Virus record (IMG/VR): IMGVR_UViG_3300025687_004710
Location: 1-30,597 of that record
Source: a virus
DNA: 30,597 bases
Strand: one strand, 5' to 3'
In this document: piece by piece, positions 14,635 to 22,207 of the stretch
Layout of the letters: each line of letters starts with the position of its first letter
How positions within the stretch are numbered: the stretch's first letter is position 1
Position numbers and translations under genes: made by a program
Notes under the pieces: model-generated
Database searches by the model: none
What the model saw: only the letters and a program-made list of their open reading frames with translations
Told to the model about the DNA's origin: nothing

Positions 14635-15702
14635 CTATGTTCCTTTTTTTAATAAATTGTTGATCATAATGCTACTTGATAGGTAGTCTTTGATCAGTAT
14701 TTGTTGCTGTTGTTTAATTAAATCCTGATAATCAGCAAAGTTGTCAAGACGTGCGTTAATAAATTTTACCATGTCATCCCTGTGATAGATAAACTGTTCG
14801 TAGTTTTCTGTCCATTCACTTGGATACTTAAACTCTGGCAAGTACATCTCTGCATAACTGCAACGGTCAGGAACAATAGGAATGGCTCCCGTAAGCACTG
14901 CTTCCATTACGCTAATGCCTAAATTCTCATGCAATGCACAACTAAAGATTGCTTTACTAGTACCCATTGTAGCATAGTAATCAGCTTTGTTCAAATTCAT
15001 TTTCTGTGTGATAACCATATCGAAATCACTGGACAATTTTTCAGCAATGTCTGGTTGCTTGTCATCGTTGTATCGATGCGGCCACATAACAGTGTTTTGT
15101 TTATCTGTGCTTTGGTACTGTGTTAGCGAGTCAACAATAAGCTCATGTGGTTGCCCGCTTCTAATTGCCTTGTGATGATATTCATCAGGAATGTTTAAAT
15201 TCTTTAGGAACATATCCCTATGGCTGTTAGTAGCATAATAGTTATAATCGCTACTATGGAACCAACTGCGCTCTGCATCCCAGGGCCAGGGCTTGCTCAT
15301 GGAATATCCTAGTATATCACTGGGATCATAGGCACCAGCATGCCAAATACTGTGTATCTCTACTGGGATATCTAGTAGATCGCTCATGTACTTAATTGGG
15401 GTAATAATAAAGTTCCATGCATCTGTTACCAAGAACTTATCACCAGGCCTAACTTTACCATAACTAAACAGTTTGCTTACTGCTAAACTTTGGCTAGACT
15501 TGTAAACATTGGTAGCACCAAAGTCTAAAAATGCACCTGATGTAGTTGTGTCTGGAATAGTTTCACCATCTACAGTAACTACTTCATAGTCCAATTTGTT
15601 CTCAGCGATAGCAGAATCCAACATAACTGGAATATTGTCGTACCACTGCTTTGTGTAACGCTGATCAATTGGTTCAATAGGAATGATCCAAATGGTGCTC
15701 AT
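14635..15702 (-). CDS. GT-B glycosyltransferase (GT4-like)
   Basis: A 355-residue glycosyltransferase. The C-terminal Rossmann domain carries the E-x7-E donor motif of GT4 enzymes in CALHENLGISVMEAVLTGAIPI (residues about 256-277), followed by PDRCSYAEMY. The N-terminal domain begins STIWIIPIEPIDQRY. No signal peptide or membrane segment, so it acts in the cytoplasm. Its ATG overlaps the stop of the DpdA-like gene (ATGA) and folE follows 3 bases after it. That position suggests it glycosylates the base DpdA places in DNA, by analogy with T4 DNA glucosyltransferases; transfer to a protein or lipid cannot be excluded. Confidence 0.8.
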   Translation of the reverse strand: MSTIWIIPIEPIDQRYTKQWYDNIPVMLDSAIAENKLDYEVVTVDGETIPDTTTSGAFLDFGATNVYKSSQSLAVSKLFSYGKVRPGDKFLVTDAWNFIITPIKYMSDLLDIPVEIHSIWHAGAYDPSDILGYSMSKPWPWDAERSWFHSSDYNYYATNSHRDMFLKNLNIPDEYHHKAIRSGQPHELIVDSLTQYQSTDKQNTVMWPHRYNDDKQPDIAEKLSSDFDMVITQKMNLNKADYYATMGTSKAIFSCALHENLGISVMEAVLTGAIPIVPDRCSYAEMYLPEFKYPSEWTENYEQFIYHRDDMVKFINARLDNFADYQDLIKQQQQILIKDYLSSSIMINNLLKKGT

Positions 15703-17165
15703 CTTTCATCGTCCTCTTCCTGTGTGCTATCAATGTCAGTATTAACTGGAGTCGCATCACCAAAACTAAACAAACTATCAAAAGTGTCACTGTTTTTAAG
15801 ACTCTTTGTTCTGCTTAGTTTCGCAATTAACTTTTCGTGCTTTAGTAGTTCAGCATCAATAGCCGCCATGCTACCGCCATAGTCTTTCTCAAACAAACTC
15901 TCACATACTTGATCAAATTCAATATACTGACTTGGCATCCAGGGGTTGATACCTGCGGTTCTAGCCATGAGTCTGTTTGCCATTTGTACACTGTCAATAT
16001 GCTTGTAGATATTATGTCCCATCATTAAACAATATGCGAAGCTATCCCAGCTTGTTTTACCTTCTTTACCAATCTTATTTAGGTCGCCGGGGTCATACCA
16101 ATTAATATCTTTCCATGTTAAACGCTCACCAATTGGGCTATCATCCCAGGGCCAAGGCGCATGTTTGCCTTGTGGATCTTTTTCATCCACCATGTGTACC
16201 ATGTTATAGCCAATACGCTTATTATCAAAGGTGTTGTGTGTGTAAACCTGACCATTAGCAGTTGCAATAAACGGACTAGCACAATCCATGCTAATAGTAA
16301 GATTGGGATTAACATGCTTTCTAATAGCACGTTGCATAGCAGTATACATAACACCTTGGTCTAATCTACCAGTACCCAGGAAGTGTATCCACTCTGAGTT
16401 TTCTAGGATCTTTATTTCTTTTAAATATAGTAAACGCCGTAGACTGTGGTTAACCATGGTTTTCTGAATGCCACCAAACGCCCAACCATGTGTTTCACTT
16501 ACGACAGGCAAACATACTTTGTCAAACCAATCGTCTGCTTGTGTGTATGTACTACCCTGGCAAACATTTAGGAACTTTGTCTTACCCTGACGATGCTTAA
16601 AGAAATAGTTGTTATTAGCAATAGTAGCGTCTCTAAACTCATTATAGTCATTGAGTCCACACCGGGGCTTGCCAGTGGCTTCATCAACAAAATTTAATCC
16701 GTTAGTAGGAATATCCAGCACCATACTATAGTCGGCTGTATTCTCTAACCAATTGAGAACCTTGCCACGAGTCTTGTCAGTTTCAGTACACTGCCCTTCC
16801 GGCTCAAGCCAGTTACCCTGCCAAACACCTTTACTGATCTGGAACCCACCACTGTCGCCAATTAGTGTAGTGAAGTTCTTATCACGGCCATGGATCATAC
16901 CTTCCTTGGCTGGTGCTTTGTTCATGTCTAGTTCAGCATGTCCTGCACTATACAATACATGGTCATATGTAAAATATCCTGCTTCAGGATTTAAGAAGTT
17001 TAGCCCTTCAATTCCATTCTCAAACTTTGCTGGAATGCGTTCTGCTTCTACGTGGTTTCCAGTAGCTTGTTGCTTACTGACATAACTGGTATAAAACCCG
17101 CTGAGTGCTGGAGTAAAGATAGCGTAATCATAATTCTTCTTGCTCAAATCTACTTTATTTGTCAT
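15699..17165 (-). CDS. dpdA: DpdA-like DNA 7-deazaguanine transglycosylase with clamp-binding tail
   Basis: A 488-residue TGT-superfamily protein. GDSGGFQIS (D104, then S105-G106-G107-F108-Q109) is the base-exchange signature; MVLDIPTNG (148-156) and WAFGGIQK (228-235) fit the substrate pocket. D294 in SMDCASPF is the likely nucleophile. The zinc CxCxxC...H site of tRNA-guanine transglycosylases is absent, as expected for phage DpdA. DpdA exchanges guanine in DNA for preQ0 or a derivative, protecting phage DNA from host restriction. The tail has TFDSLFSF (461-468), then an acidic end. This peptide nearly repeats the clamp-binding tail of the phage polymerase. The gene has its own promoter (17194-17222) and leads the operon through GT4, FolE and the phosphomannomutase-like protein. 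Confidence 0.88.
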   Translation of the reverse strand: MTNKVDLSKKNYDYAIFTPALSGFYTSYVSKQQATGNHVEAERIPAKFENGIEGLNFLNPEAGYFTYDHVLYSAGHAELDMNKAPAKEGMIHGRDKNFTTLIGDSGGFQISKGVWQGNWLEPEGQCTETDKTRGKVLNWLENTADYSMVLDIPTNGLNFVDEATGKPRCGLNDYNEFRDATIANNNYFFKHRQGKTKFLNVCQGSTYTQADDWFDKVCLPVVSETHGWAFGGIQKTMVNHSLRRLLYLKEIKILENSEWIHFLGTGRLDQGVMYTAMQRAIRKHVNPNLTISMDCASPFIATANGQVYTHNTFDNKRIGYNMVHMVDEKDPQGKHAPWPWDDSPIGERLTWKDINWYDPGDLNKIGKEGKTSWDSFAYCLMMGHNIYKHIDSVQMANRLMARTAGINPWMPSQYIEFDQVCESLFEKDYGGSMAAIDAELLKHEKLIAKLSRTKSLKNSDTFDSLFSFGDATPVNTDIDSTQEEDDER

Positions 17166-17193
17166 AGTTCCGCCTTGTTTGCTAATATACTAT

Positions 17194-17222
17194 ATGATAT
17201 GGTTATTTAGACGATTAGTCAA
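17194..17222 (-). promoter_or_regulatory. sigma70-like promoter for the dpdA operon
   Basis: On the minus strand: -35 TTGACT (17222-17217), 17-base spacer, -10 TATCAT (17199-17194). The -35 overlaps the stop codon of the DegT-like gene, as at 95-122. TCTAAATA in the spacer resembles the T4 late box. The leader to the ATG at 17165 is about 25 bases. Confidence 0.6.
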
Positions 17223-17817
17223 TATTAATATTAATTCTACTGACGTCTGGGTATGTGCGCCGTTGTGAAGTGAGATCAGGCATCTCATCAGGTCGGCTTA
17301 ATAACTCGATGCCCCGAGCAGCATCCTCTAACCGCATGTTATAATGGAACCCTAGTTTCCATTCTCTTTGTGCTTGCCAGGGAGAATGGTGCAAATTCCT
17401 GCCGTCATACGCCATTGCTCTAAGTTGTGTGTAATCGGTGTGACTATCCAATAGTATTGCACCACCGTGTCCAATACTTAATCGTTTATCATGCCCAAAA
17501 CTCAAACATTGCCAGCGTCCTGGAACATACATGTCCTTGTCAAATGCTCTTGCACTATCCCAGATGTTGGTAGGGGATAATTGATATTCGTATTCCCAGG
17601 TTTGCTCTTTGTTGTAGTAAATATCAAGACCCAATTTGTGTAACACCATGGGCACACTGATATATGTATTACAAGGCATTACTATTGGACCCTGCCATTT
17701 TTGGTATCGCAAGCCGAGTTCTATAGCATGTGTGCAACAGTCAGTGAGTACAACATACGGAGCCCCAGTGTAATCACTGAGTGCTTTTTCAAAATCTTCT
17801 AGTATGTCGAAGTTCAT
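17215..17817 (-). CDS. short DegT/DnrJ/EryC1/StrS-type PLP aminotransferase
   Basis: A 200-residue protein matching the N-terminal catalytic half of sugar aminotransferases. TDCCTHAIELGL (residues 25-36) fits the phosphate-binding T-x-x-x-HAL segment, WDSAR (D87) the Asp that contacts the PLP nitrogen, and SFGHDKRLSIGHGGAIL (K111) the Schiff-base lysine with GGAI/L after it. Full-length members have 360-400 residues; here the C-terminal domain is missing although the frame ends cleanly and the ATG overlaps the gene before (ATGA). It may work as a compact version or be a remnant. Neighbours (epimerase, sugar dehydrogenase) suggest amino-sugar synthesis. Confidence 0.8.
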   Translation of the reverse strand: MNFDILEDFEKALSDYTGAPYVVLTDCCTHAIELGLRYQKWQGPIVMPCNTYISVPMVLHKLGLDIYYNKEQTWEYEYQLSPTNIWDSARAFDKDMYVPGRWQCLSFGHDKRLSIGHGGAILLDSHTDYTQLRAMAYDGRNLHHSPWQAQREWKLGFHYNMRLEDAARGIELLSRPDEMPDLTSQRRTYPDVSRININID

Positions 17818-18329
17818 CTATGGCCTGTTAGTTGCAATGTGTATCTTTTATCTAATCCAATGTTAGCAGCCATGTGCTCAACATCACCTATCCAGTGTAC
17901 GTAATCACCTGCATTCCAGTTAATAACTGGTACACCATCAATTTCAAAATAATGGCCGCTGCGCCAGTCCTCTAGAAAAACAATTACACGATGGATGTCT
18001 GCTAGGTTACAATTAAATAATCTACGATACTTTACATATGTATCGCCATGCAGGGGTAGAATAACACCAGTGCCCATGCGATAATAACTTGTACCTACGT
18101 CCTGAACTTTAAATTTTTCAGTAAACCAATCAATAAATGTTAAATTCCAACTTGGTTGAGGACTACGCATGTCACACAATAAGCCGGTGTAATGTGACGT
18201 AGGATGAACATAACCTTCACGTCGCCATCTCATAATGTCTTGTTGATTATTAAATACTTCATGTGTGTAGTTTAGATTGGTATATTCATCGTCCCAGAAT
18301 TTGGTGATATTTCCCTGACTCCAGTTCAT
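17814..18329 (-). CDS. cupin/2OG-oxygenase-like protein (Asp/Asn hydroxylase type)
   Basis: A 171-residue protein. The start is MNWSQGNITKFW at 18329, where ATG overlaps the TGA of the dehydrogenase gene; the frame extends to 18359 without a ribosome site. The second half fits an aspartyl/asparaginyl-hydroxylase-like double-stranded beta helix. H94 and D96 in ILPLHGDTY form H-x-D, HRVIVFLEDW and HYFEIDG are core strands, WNAGDYVHWIGDVEHMAANI supplies H152, and R162 precedes YTLQLTG. It would use Fe(II) and 2-oxoglutarate; the substrate is unknown. Its place among sugar-nucleotide genes suggests a sugar or base substrate. Assignment is by motif order only. Confidence 0.6.
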   Translation of the reverse strand: MNWSQGNITKFWDDEYTNLNYTHEVFNNQQDIMRWRREGYVHPTSHYTGLLCDMRSPQPSWNLTFIDWFTEKFKVQDVGTSYYRMGTGVILPLHGDTYVKYRRLFNCNLADIHRVIVFLEDWRSGHYFEIDGVPVINWNAGDYVHWIGDVEHMAANIGLDKRYTLQLTGHR

Positions 18330-19543
18330 CGTGTATTCCCATAATGAATTACCGTGCATTGGTCATTTGCATACTTACGCCAAGGATCTACAACTACACT
18401 ACCAGCAGGGATTGTACAATAAAATTCATCCTTGCTGTCTTGTCCAGTGTATTTGTAGGTAGTGCTTGCACTGTGTGCTAGTAGGAATACACATGGCTCA
18501 CTGGGATTAAAATTATCACCTGTAAGCGGATCTGCGTATACAGGATTGAATCCATGGTCTGCACAATAGTGTCCAATTAACAAACTGTAACTGCCATCAC
18601 AGTATTCCACACCAGGCTTGTATGCTTTGCCGTGAATAACAATTTGCATGTTATATTCATTAGCCAGGTCAACTAATCTTAGTGCAATGTTCTGTGCTTG
18701 AATTTCTCTGGCATTCATAATAGCATCAAAGATGTCATAACCCAGTCCAAGTTCCTGTGCCATGTATCTGAGTGCAATATTGTCCCTGGGGTGACATCCA
18801 CCACCATCGCCCATACCAGCAGTCATGTACTGTGGGCCCATGATGCGTTTAGTGCTGTGTGCTAGTGCGTGGGTTACCACATCAACGTTAATGTTACCTT
18901 GACGTTCAGCAACATCCTGGATCATATTCGCCAGGCCAATCTTGGTGCTGATAAAAGTATTATAGAACACCTTGATGCATTCGCACTCGTCCCAGGTGCC
19001 AATTTCATAGCGCGGATCGTTCTCCATTACAGTATGATAAAAGTCTACTAGTTCTCGAGCATCACCGGTTTCACTGCCATCTTCAGTGCCAATCATAACC
19101 ATCTCAGGATTAACCATGTCCCAGCCTACACTGCCCATGGCAATCAGATACGGATTGTATACAAATCTTGTATTGGTTACCAGTGGTGCTAGATCTCTGC
19201 GAACTGTGCCTGGCAACACTGTACTAATAAGAACCAACAACTGTTTAGAATTCATTACAGCATTGGCCTGTGACATAACATCCTTGACAATGCTATAGTC
19301 AAAATCTCTGGGTTCTAAGTGTGCGCTTGGTGCTCTACCATCGTAATCTGGATCATGCGGTGTGGGAACGGCGATGAATACAATGTCTCTGTCTGCCACA
19401 ACATCTGCAATTGTGGGTACAACGTTGACTAAATCACTGTTAACATCGGCAACATCATAGCCACGAACGTCATGGCCTTTTTTTGCAATCTCTTCAGCAC
19501 ATGGCATACCAAGTTTGCCTACGCCAATAAATCCAATATTCAT
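18326..19543 (-). CDS. UDP-glucose/GDP-mannose 6-dehydrogenase family protein
   Basis: A 405-residue NAD-dependent nucleotide-sugar dehydrogenase. NIGFIGVGKLGMPCAEEIA (residues 2-20) is the Rossmann G-x-G-x-x-G; STVLPGTV (107-114) is the family's STV-x-PGT; K201 in FISTKIGLANM is the conserved Lys; C250 in GGGCHPRDN is the catalytic Cys of the two-step oxidation. VIHGKAYKPGVEYCDGS is the C-terminal domain GxAFKxxxxDxR-like motif with some changes. It would oxidise a UDP- or GDP-sugar at C6 to a uronic acid. A phosphomannomutase-like gene downstream makes GDP-mannose a candidate substrate, but this is inference. Coupled by ATGA to the next gene. Confidence 0.88.
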   Translation of the reverse strand: MNIGFIGVGKLGMPCAEEIAKKGHDVRGYDVADVNSDLVNVVPTIADVVADRDIVFIAVPTPHDPDYDGRAPSAHLEPRDFDYSIVKDVMSQANAVMNSKQLLVLISTVLPGTVRRDLAPLVTNTRFVYNPYLIAMGSVGWDMVNPEMVMIGTEDGSETGDARELVDFYHTVMENDPRYEIGTWDECECIKVFYNTFISTKIGLANMIQDVAERQGNINVDVVTHALAHSTKRIMGPQYMTAGMGDGGGCHPRDNIALRYMAQELGLGYDIFDAIMNAREIQAQNIALRLVDLANEYNMQIVIHGKAYKPGVEYCDGSYSLLIGHYCADHGFNPVYADPLTGDNFNPSEPCVFLLAHSASTTYKYTGQDSKDEFYCTIPAGSVVVDPWRKYANDQCTVIHYGNTR

Positions 19544-19547
19544 ATGG

Positions 19548-20369
19548 TTATCCTTGAATAAGCTGATCTATTCCTGCGAATACATCAACCCTGGGTTGAT
19601 ATCCCAGTTCGTGTTTCGCCCGCTCAATTGACATGGTTCCTCGTTGTGGGTATTCCACGTCAGGTATTTCTACCTTTACACTGCCACTGCCTACTTTTTC
19701 ACAAATATATTTGGCAATATTTTCCAAGTGGACTGCTTTGCCGTAACTAATGTTGAAGGTGCGATTGTCTGTGCTATCCATGCCCAGTATAATACCAGCA
19801 ACAACATCATCAACATGTGTGAAATCAAGTTGATTGTTGTGCCCTTTAACTGTTAGCGTCTCGTTGTTCTTGGCTTTCTCGATGAACAGAGGCATTACTC
19901 TACTAGGATTATCGCCTGGGCCGTATACTGCGGTGGGTCTAATAATTGTCCAATGTCTATGGAGTTCTCGTACAATTCCCTCGCCGGCTAGTTTTAGCTG
20001 TCCATACAGATCAATAGGAGCTCTGTGTGAATACTCATAAACACTGTCGTCCCAGTTTCCGTATACCATGCTACTACTAATGTATGTGAAATGTGCGCTA
20101 GGATATGTAAGCAGACATTTCATTAGCCCGCTTGTCATAGTTTTAATAGCCTCAGTAGGGTTTTGCTTAACAGCCCTTAAATTAGCTTCTGCTGCTAAAA
20201 ACACAACATGGCTGTAATTAATATCGGTAATTAATCCGTGATCGTCATTGATATTTCTGCCATACAGTTTATCGATAATGTCTACAGAATGCCCTTCCAG
20301 ATTTAATCTAGATTTAAGATGTGTGCCGATAAACCCGGCGCCACCAATAAGTAATACTGTTTTTGTCAT
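19548..20369 (-). CDS. NAD-dependent nucleotide-sugar epimerase/dehydratase
   Basis: A 273-residue short-chain dehydrogenase of the extended type. LLIGGAGFIGTHL (residues 6-18) is the GxxGxxG NAD site; VVFLAAEAN (55-63) is the usual strand 4 segment; SSSMVYG (98-104) supplies the catalytic Ser/Thr; Y122 and K126 in LYGQLK are the YxxxK pair; IIRPTAVYGPGDNPSRV is the family's substrate loop. At 273 residues it is shorter than typical UDP-glucose 4-epimerases (about 330). It heads the sugar operon with the dehydrogenase, an oxygenase-like protein and a short aminotransferase. The exact sugar is not known. Confidence 0.88.
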   Translation of the reverse strand: MTKTVLLIGGAGFIGTHLKSRLNLEGHSVDIIDKLYGRNINDDHGLITDINYSHVVFLAAEANLRAVKQNPTEAIKTMTSGLMKCLLTYPSAHFTYISSSMVYGNWDDSVYEYSHRAPIDLYGQLKLAGEGIVRELHRHWTIIRPTAVYGPGDNPSRVMPLFIEKAKNNETLTVKGHNNQLDFTHVDDVVAGIILGMDSTDNRTFNISYGKAVHLENIAKYICEKVGSGSVKVEIPDVEYPQRGTMSIERAKHELGYQPRVDVFAGIDQLIQG

Positions 20370-20399
20370 TAAATTTCAATCGTTTTAGGAAGTGTAATG

Positions 20400-20657
20400 T
20401 TATTTAGTATTTTGGGCTAACCCTAGTAACACTGTATGGCTTTGATCACGAAAACATAGATTAAGGCTTCCTGACCCCATGCCTTCCCACCACCAATCTT
20501 TTTTGTAGATTAGTCCATGATTGCCCAGATGATTGGCAACACTTGCTAGAGCGTCCACAGAAGTGTACCCTGCATTTAGTGCCCCGCCAGGTTGTGGAAG
20601 ATGGTTTGGTCGATTACTAAATTTATCGCAGGGTACAACTACTGTGTGCTCAAACAT
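20400..20657 (-). CDS. small hypothetical protein
   Basis: An 85-residue protein. I choose the ATG at 20657 (MFEHTVVVPCDKFSNRPNHL), which follows the stop of the 20662-20877 gene by 4 bases with AAGGTC upstream; the longer frame to 20813 is only a shadow of that gene. It is rich in Gly/Asn/His, with a WWWEGMGSGSLNL patch that looks like a compact beta structure. The last bases overlap the CTAAATAACAT motif discussed in the findings. No family recognised. Confidence 0.6.
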   Translation of the reverse strand: MFEHTVVVPCDKFSNRPNHLPQPGGALNAGYTSVDALASVANHLGNHGLIYKKDWWWEGMGSGSLNLCFRDQSHTVLLGLAQNTK

Positions 20658-20661
20658 TCTA

Positions 20662-20877
20662 TTAAGACCTTGGACCAAAGATATTCGCACCACAAAGTTT
20701 AGCGTCACGCATCCAGTTATTACTGATACGCTTGCCTTCTTTAAGATTGCGATAAGCTTGCCAATGCTCACTGTCTGCATTGTATAGGTCAGCTGGGTTA
20801 TAAGGGTGACCAAATACCTTGCAAAAACGCAAGTAGTCGTCTAAGTCGTCGAATACTTTTTTAGTTTCGTGTGTCAT
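20662..20877 (-). CDS. conserved small phage protein
   Basis: A 71-residue acidic helical protein starting MTHETKKVFDDLDDYLRFCK with a central ADLYNADSEHWQAYRNLKEG. I remember short marine-phage proteins with the YLRFC-x-x-FGH...NEADLYN pattern; no function is known. The start directly follows the stop of the 20878-21330 gene, so it is co-translated in the operon of small genes between the radical SAM gene and the sugar genes. Confidence 0.7.
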   Translation of the reverse strand: MTHETKKVFDDLDDYLRFCKVFGHPYNPADLYNADSEHWQAYRNLKEGKRISNNWMRDAKLCGANIFGPRS

Positions 20878-21330
20878 TTACTTGTCTTTCATGTATTGGG
20901 TTAATGAGCCGTTCTCTCCGTCTTCACTTACTTCAATGTGTACATCACGGCCCGGGTAACGCTCATTGATTTGTAAATATAAATCATCGCTGATCATTTC
21001 ACAACTTTTAAAGTCTAGTGTAAGTGTACTTTCAGCGTATAGTTTTTCTAACCAACGCTTAAACTGAATAAATTCGATATCACGATCGTCATGGAATACT
21101 TCAATGCTGACACGGAACTTAAAAATATGTCTGTGCACATAGCCCAGGAAACTGACATCATATTCGTCACCAGTTGCTAGGTTAGGGTCATCCAATGCTG
21201 CTGGATACTTGTGCAATCCTTCTTTCTGAAATGTTACCCAGATCATTTTTTTTGCTTTTAACATTTTAGTTTTAAGTGCCTCTTCTCGCATTTTTCGTAA
21301 CATAAATTCGTCGTGACGTTCGTTAGTCAT
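20878..21330 (-). CDS. putative T-fold protein (QueD/PTPS-like), conserved in marine phages
   Basis: A 150-residue protein. After a basic N-terminal helix (residues 8-28), the order of elements fits 6-pyruvoyl/6-carboxytetrahydropterin synthases. H40 (EGLHKYP) could be the first zinc His, YVHRHIFKFRVSIEV (H66-x-H68) the lHGHxyxvxv strand, DIEFIQFKRWLEKL the DFxxLK segment, and HIEVSEDGENGS (E134) the pterin-binding Glu. The His triad is complete here, unlike in the QueD encoded at 7221-7676. The similarity is my own pattern match, not a database result; it may be a conserved phage protein of unrelated function. AGGAG precedes the ATG. Confidence 0.5.
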   Translation of the reverse strand: MTNERHDEFMLRKMREEALKTKMLKAKKMIWVTFQKEGLHKYPAALDDPNLATGDEYDVSFLGYVHRHIFKFRVSIEVFHDDRDIEFIQFKRWLEKLYAESTLTLDFKSCEMISDDLYLQINERYPGRDVHIEVSEDGENGSLTQYMKDK

Positions 21331-21338
21331 AATATCTC

Positions 21339-21581
21339 CTAGTGTAGGGTGCCTGAGTCAGTATCAAAGCTATCCAGGGTAAAGGGTTTAGTTTCGTTAG
21401 CTGATTGTGATATAGTTTCAACCATACGGTTAAACTCATCATCGTTTAACATGGTTCGATACATACGCATTGCTTGTACGACAAAGATGGCAGCAACAGC
21501 CGTAGCATCGTATTCGTTACTGAGTTTTGTGTTCATAGTAAAGATCTTATTATAAAGTTCTTGCATTGTCTCATCGTTCAT
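21339..21581 (-). CDS. conserved small helical phage protein
   Basis: An 80-residue protein. I choose the ATG at 21581 (MNDETMQELYNKIFTMNTKL) because it overlaps the TGA of the preceding gene (ATGA); an upstream TTG at 21593 is less likely. Residues 23-45 (EYDATAVAAIFVVQAMRMYR) form a hydrophobic helix that is probably buried rather than membrane-spanning. I remember cyanophage proteins with the same LY-x-KI-x-x-MN...YDA-AVA plan. Function unknown. Confidence 0.75.
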   Translation of the reverse strand: MNDETMQELYNKIFTMNTKLSNEYDATAVAAIFVVQAMRMYRTMLNDDEFNRMVETISQSANETKPFTLDSFDTDSGTLH

Positions 21582-22207
21582 GATATTTTCCAAATCGATG
21601 CATAGTAGCCTTTACCAGTGGTATCACAGCCATCATTATAAATTTCTACACCGTCATACTCTATAGCTTCCAGTATAACTTCTTGTGGGTTGGAAGTCAA
21701 CATAAACGTTAGTTTATTGGGATCAAAGTCAGCACCGTTGGTAACTATGGGATAGTCTCCGAAAATTCCTTTTTCTGAACTATATCCAGAGAAAACATAC
21801 TGTGTGTTTTCTAAAACTTCTTCAAGATCGTTCTCGTCTACAGTAGAGTTATATTTTGTTTGGAAATCTTGCCAGGATATTCTATCCAAAGGAGTAGAAA
21901 TATTATTACTGTTATATGTTTCGCCATCATATTCTTCGACAGTGATATATGCAGTATCTTCACCAACTCCTATTTCATGAAAAAGATCATCATTCTCATG
22001 CCAATAACCCAGGAACCGTGGATCCTCATCGTCAAAGATTGGATTTTCGTCGTTCTCTTCCCAAGGATCCCAACATGCATGAGCAATAATGTCTTCTTCG
22101 TCTAAGTCTTTCCAGAACTCATATTGATCTTGGGTAAGTGATCCATATACACGTTCACCACCATATCCTGATAGAAAAACTCTAAAGTATCTCTTAGTGT
22201 CAGTCAT
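21578..22207 (-). CDS. acidic hypothetical phage protein
   Basis: A 209-residue, strongly acidic protein starting MTDTKRYFRVFLSGYGGERV. Two Trp-rich acidic stretches stand out: AHACWDPWEENDENP (residues about 42-56) and FLGYWHENDDLFHE. The negative charge could mimic DNA or bind basic partners, but there is no direct evidence. No catalytic motif or membrane segment. Both ends overlap neighbours by ATGA, placing it firmly in the operon between the DUF465-like and the small helical genes. Confidence 0.72.
   Translation of the reverse strand: MTDTKRYFRVFLSGYGGERVYGSLTQDQYEFWKDLDEEDIIAHACWDPWEENDENPIFDDEDPRFLGYWHENDDLFHEIGVGEDTAYITVEEYDGETYNSNNISTPLDRISWQDFQTKYNSTVDENDLEEVLENTQYVFSGYSSEKGIFGDYPIVTNGADFDPNKLTFMLTSNPQEVILEAIEYDGVEIYNDGCDTTGKGYYASIWKIS

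Noticed and set aside
15699-17165. Annotation as a tRNA-guanine transglycosylase acting on tRNA
   Set aside because: The zinc-binding CxCxxC...H site is missing and the gene context (FolE, QueD, QueE, glycosyltransferase) fits phage DpdA better.
20658-20813. Possible frameshifted long gene combining the 20400-20657 and 20662-20877 frames
   Set aside because: Each frame has its own plausible start and stop, 4 bases apart, and the sequences do not read as one broken protein.
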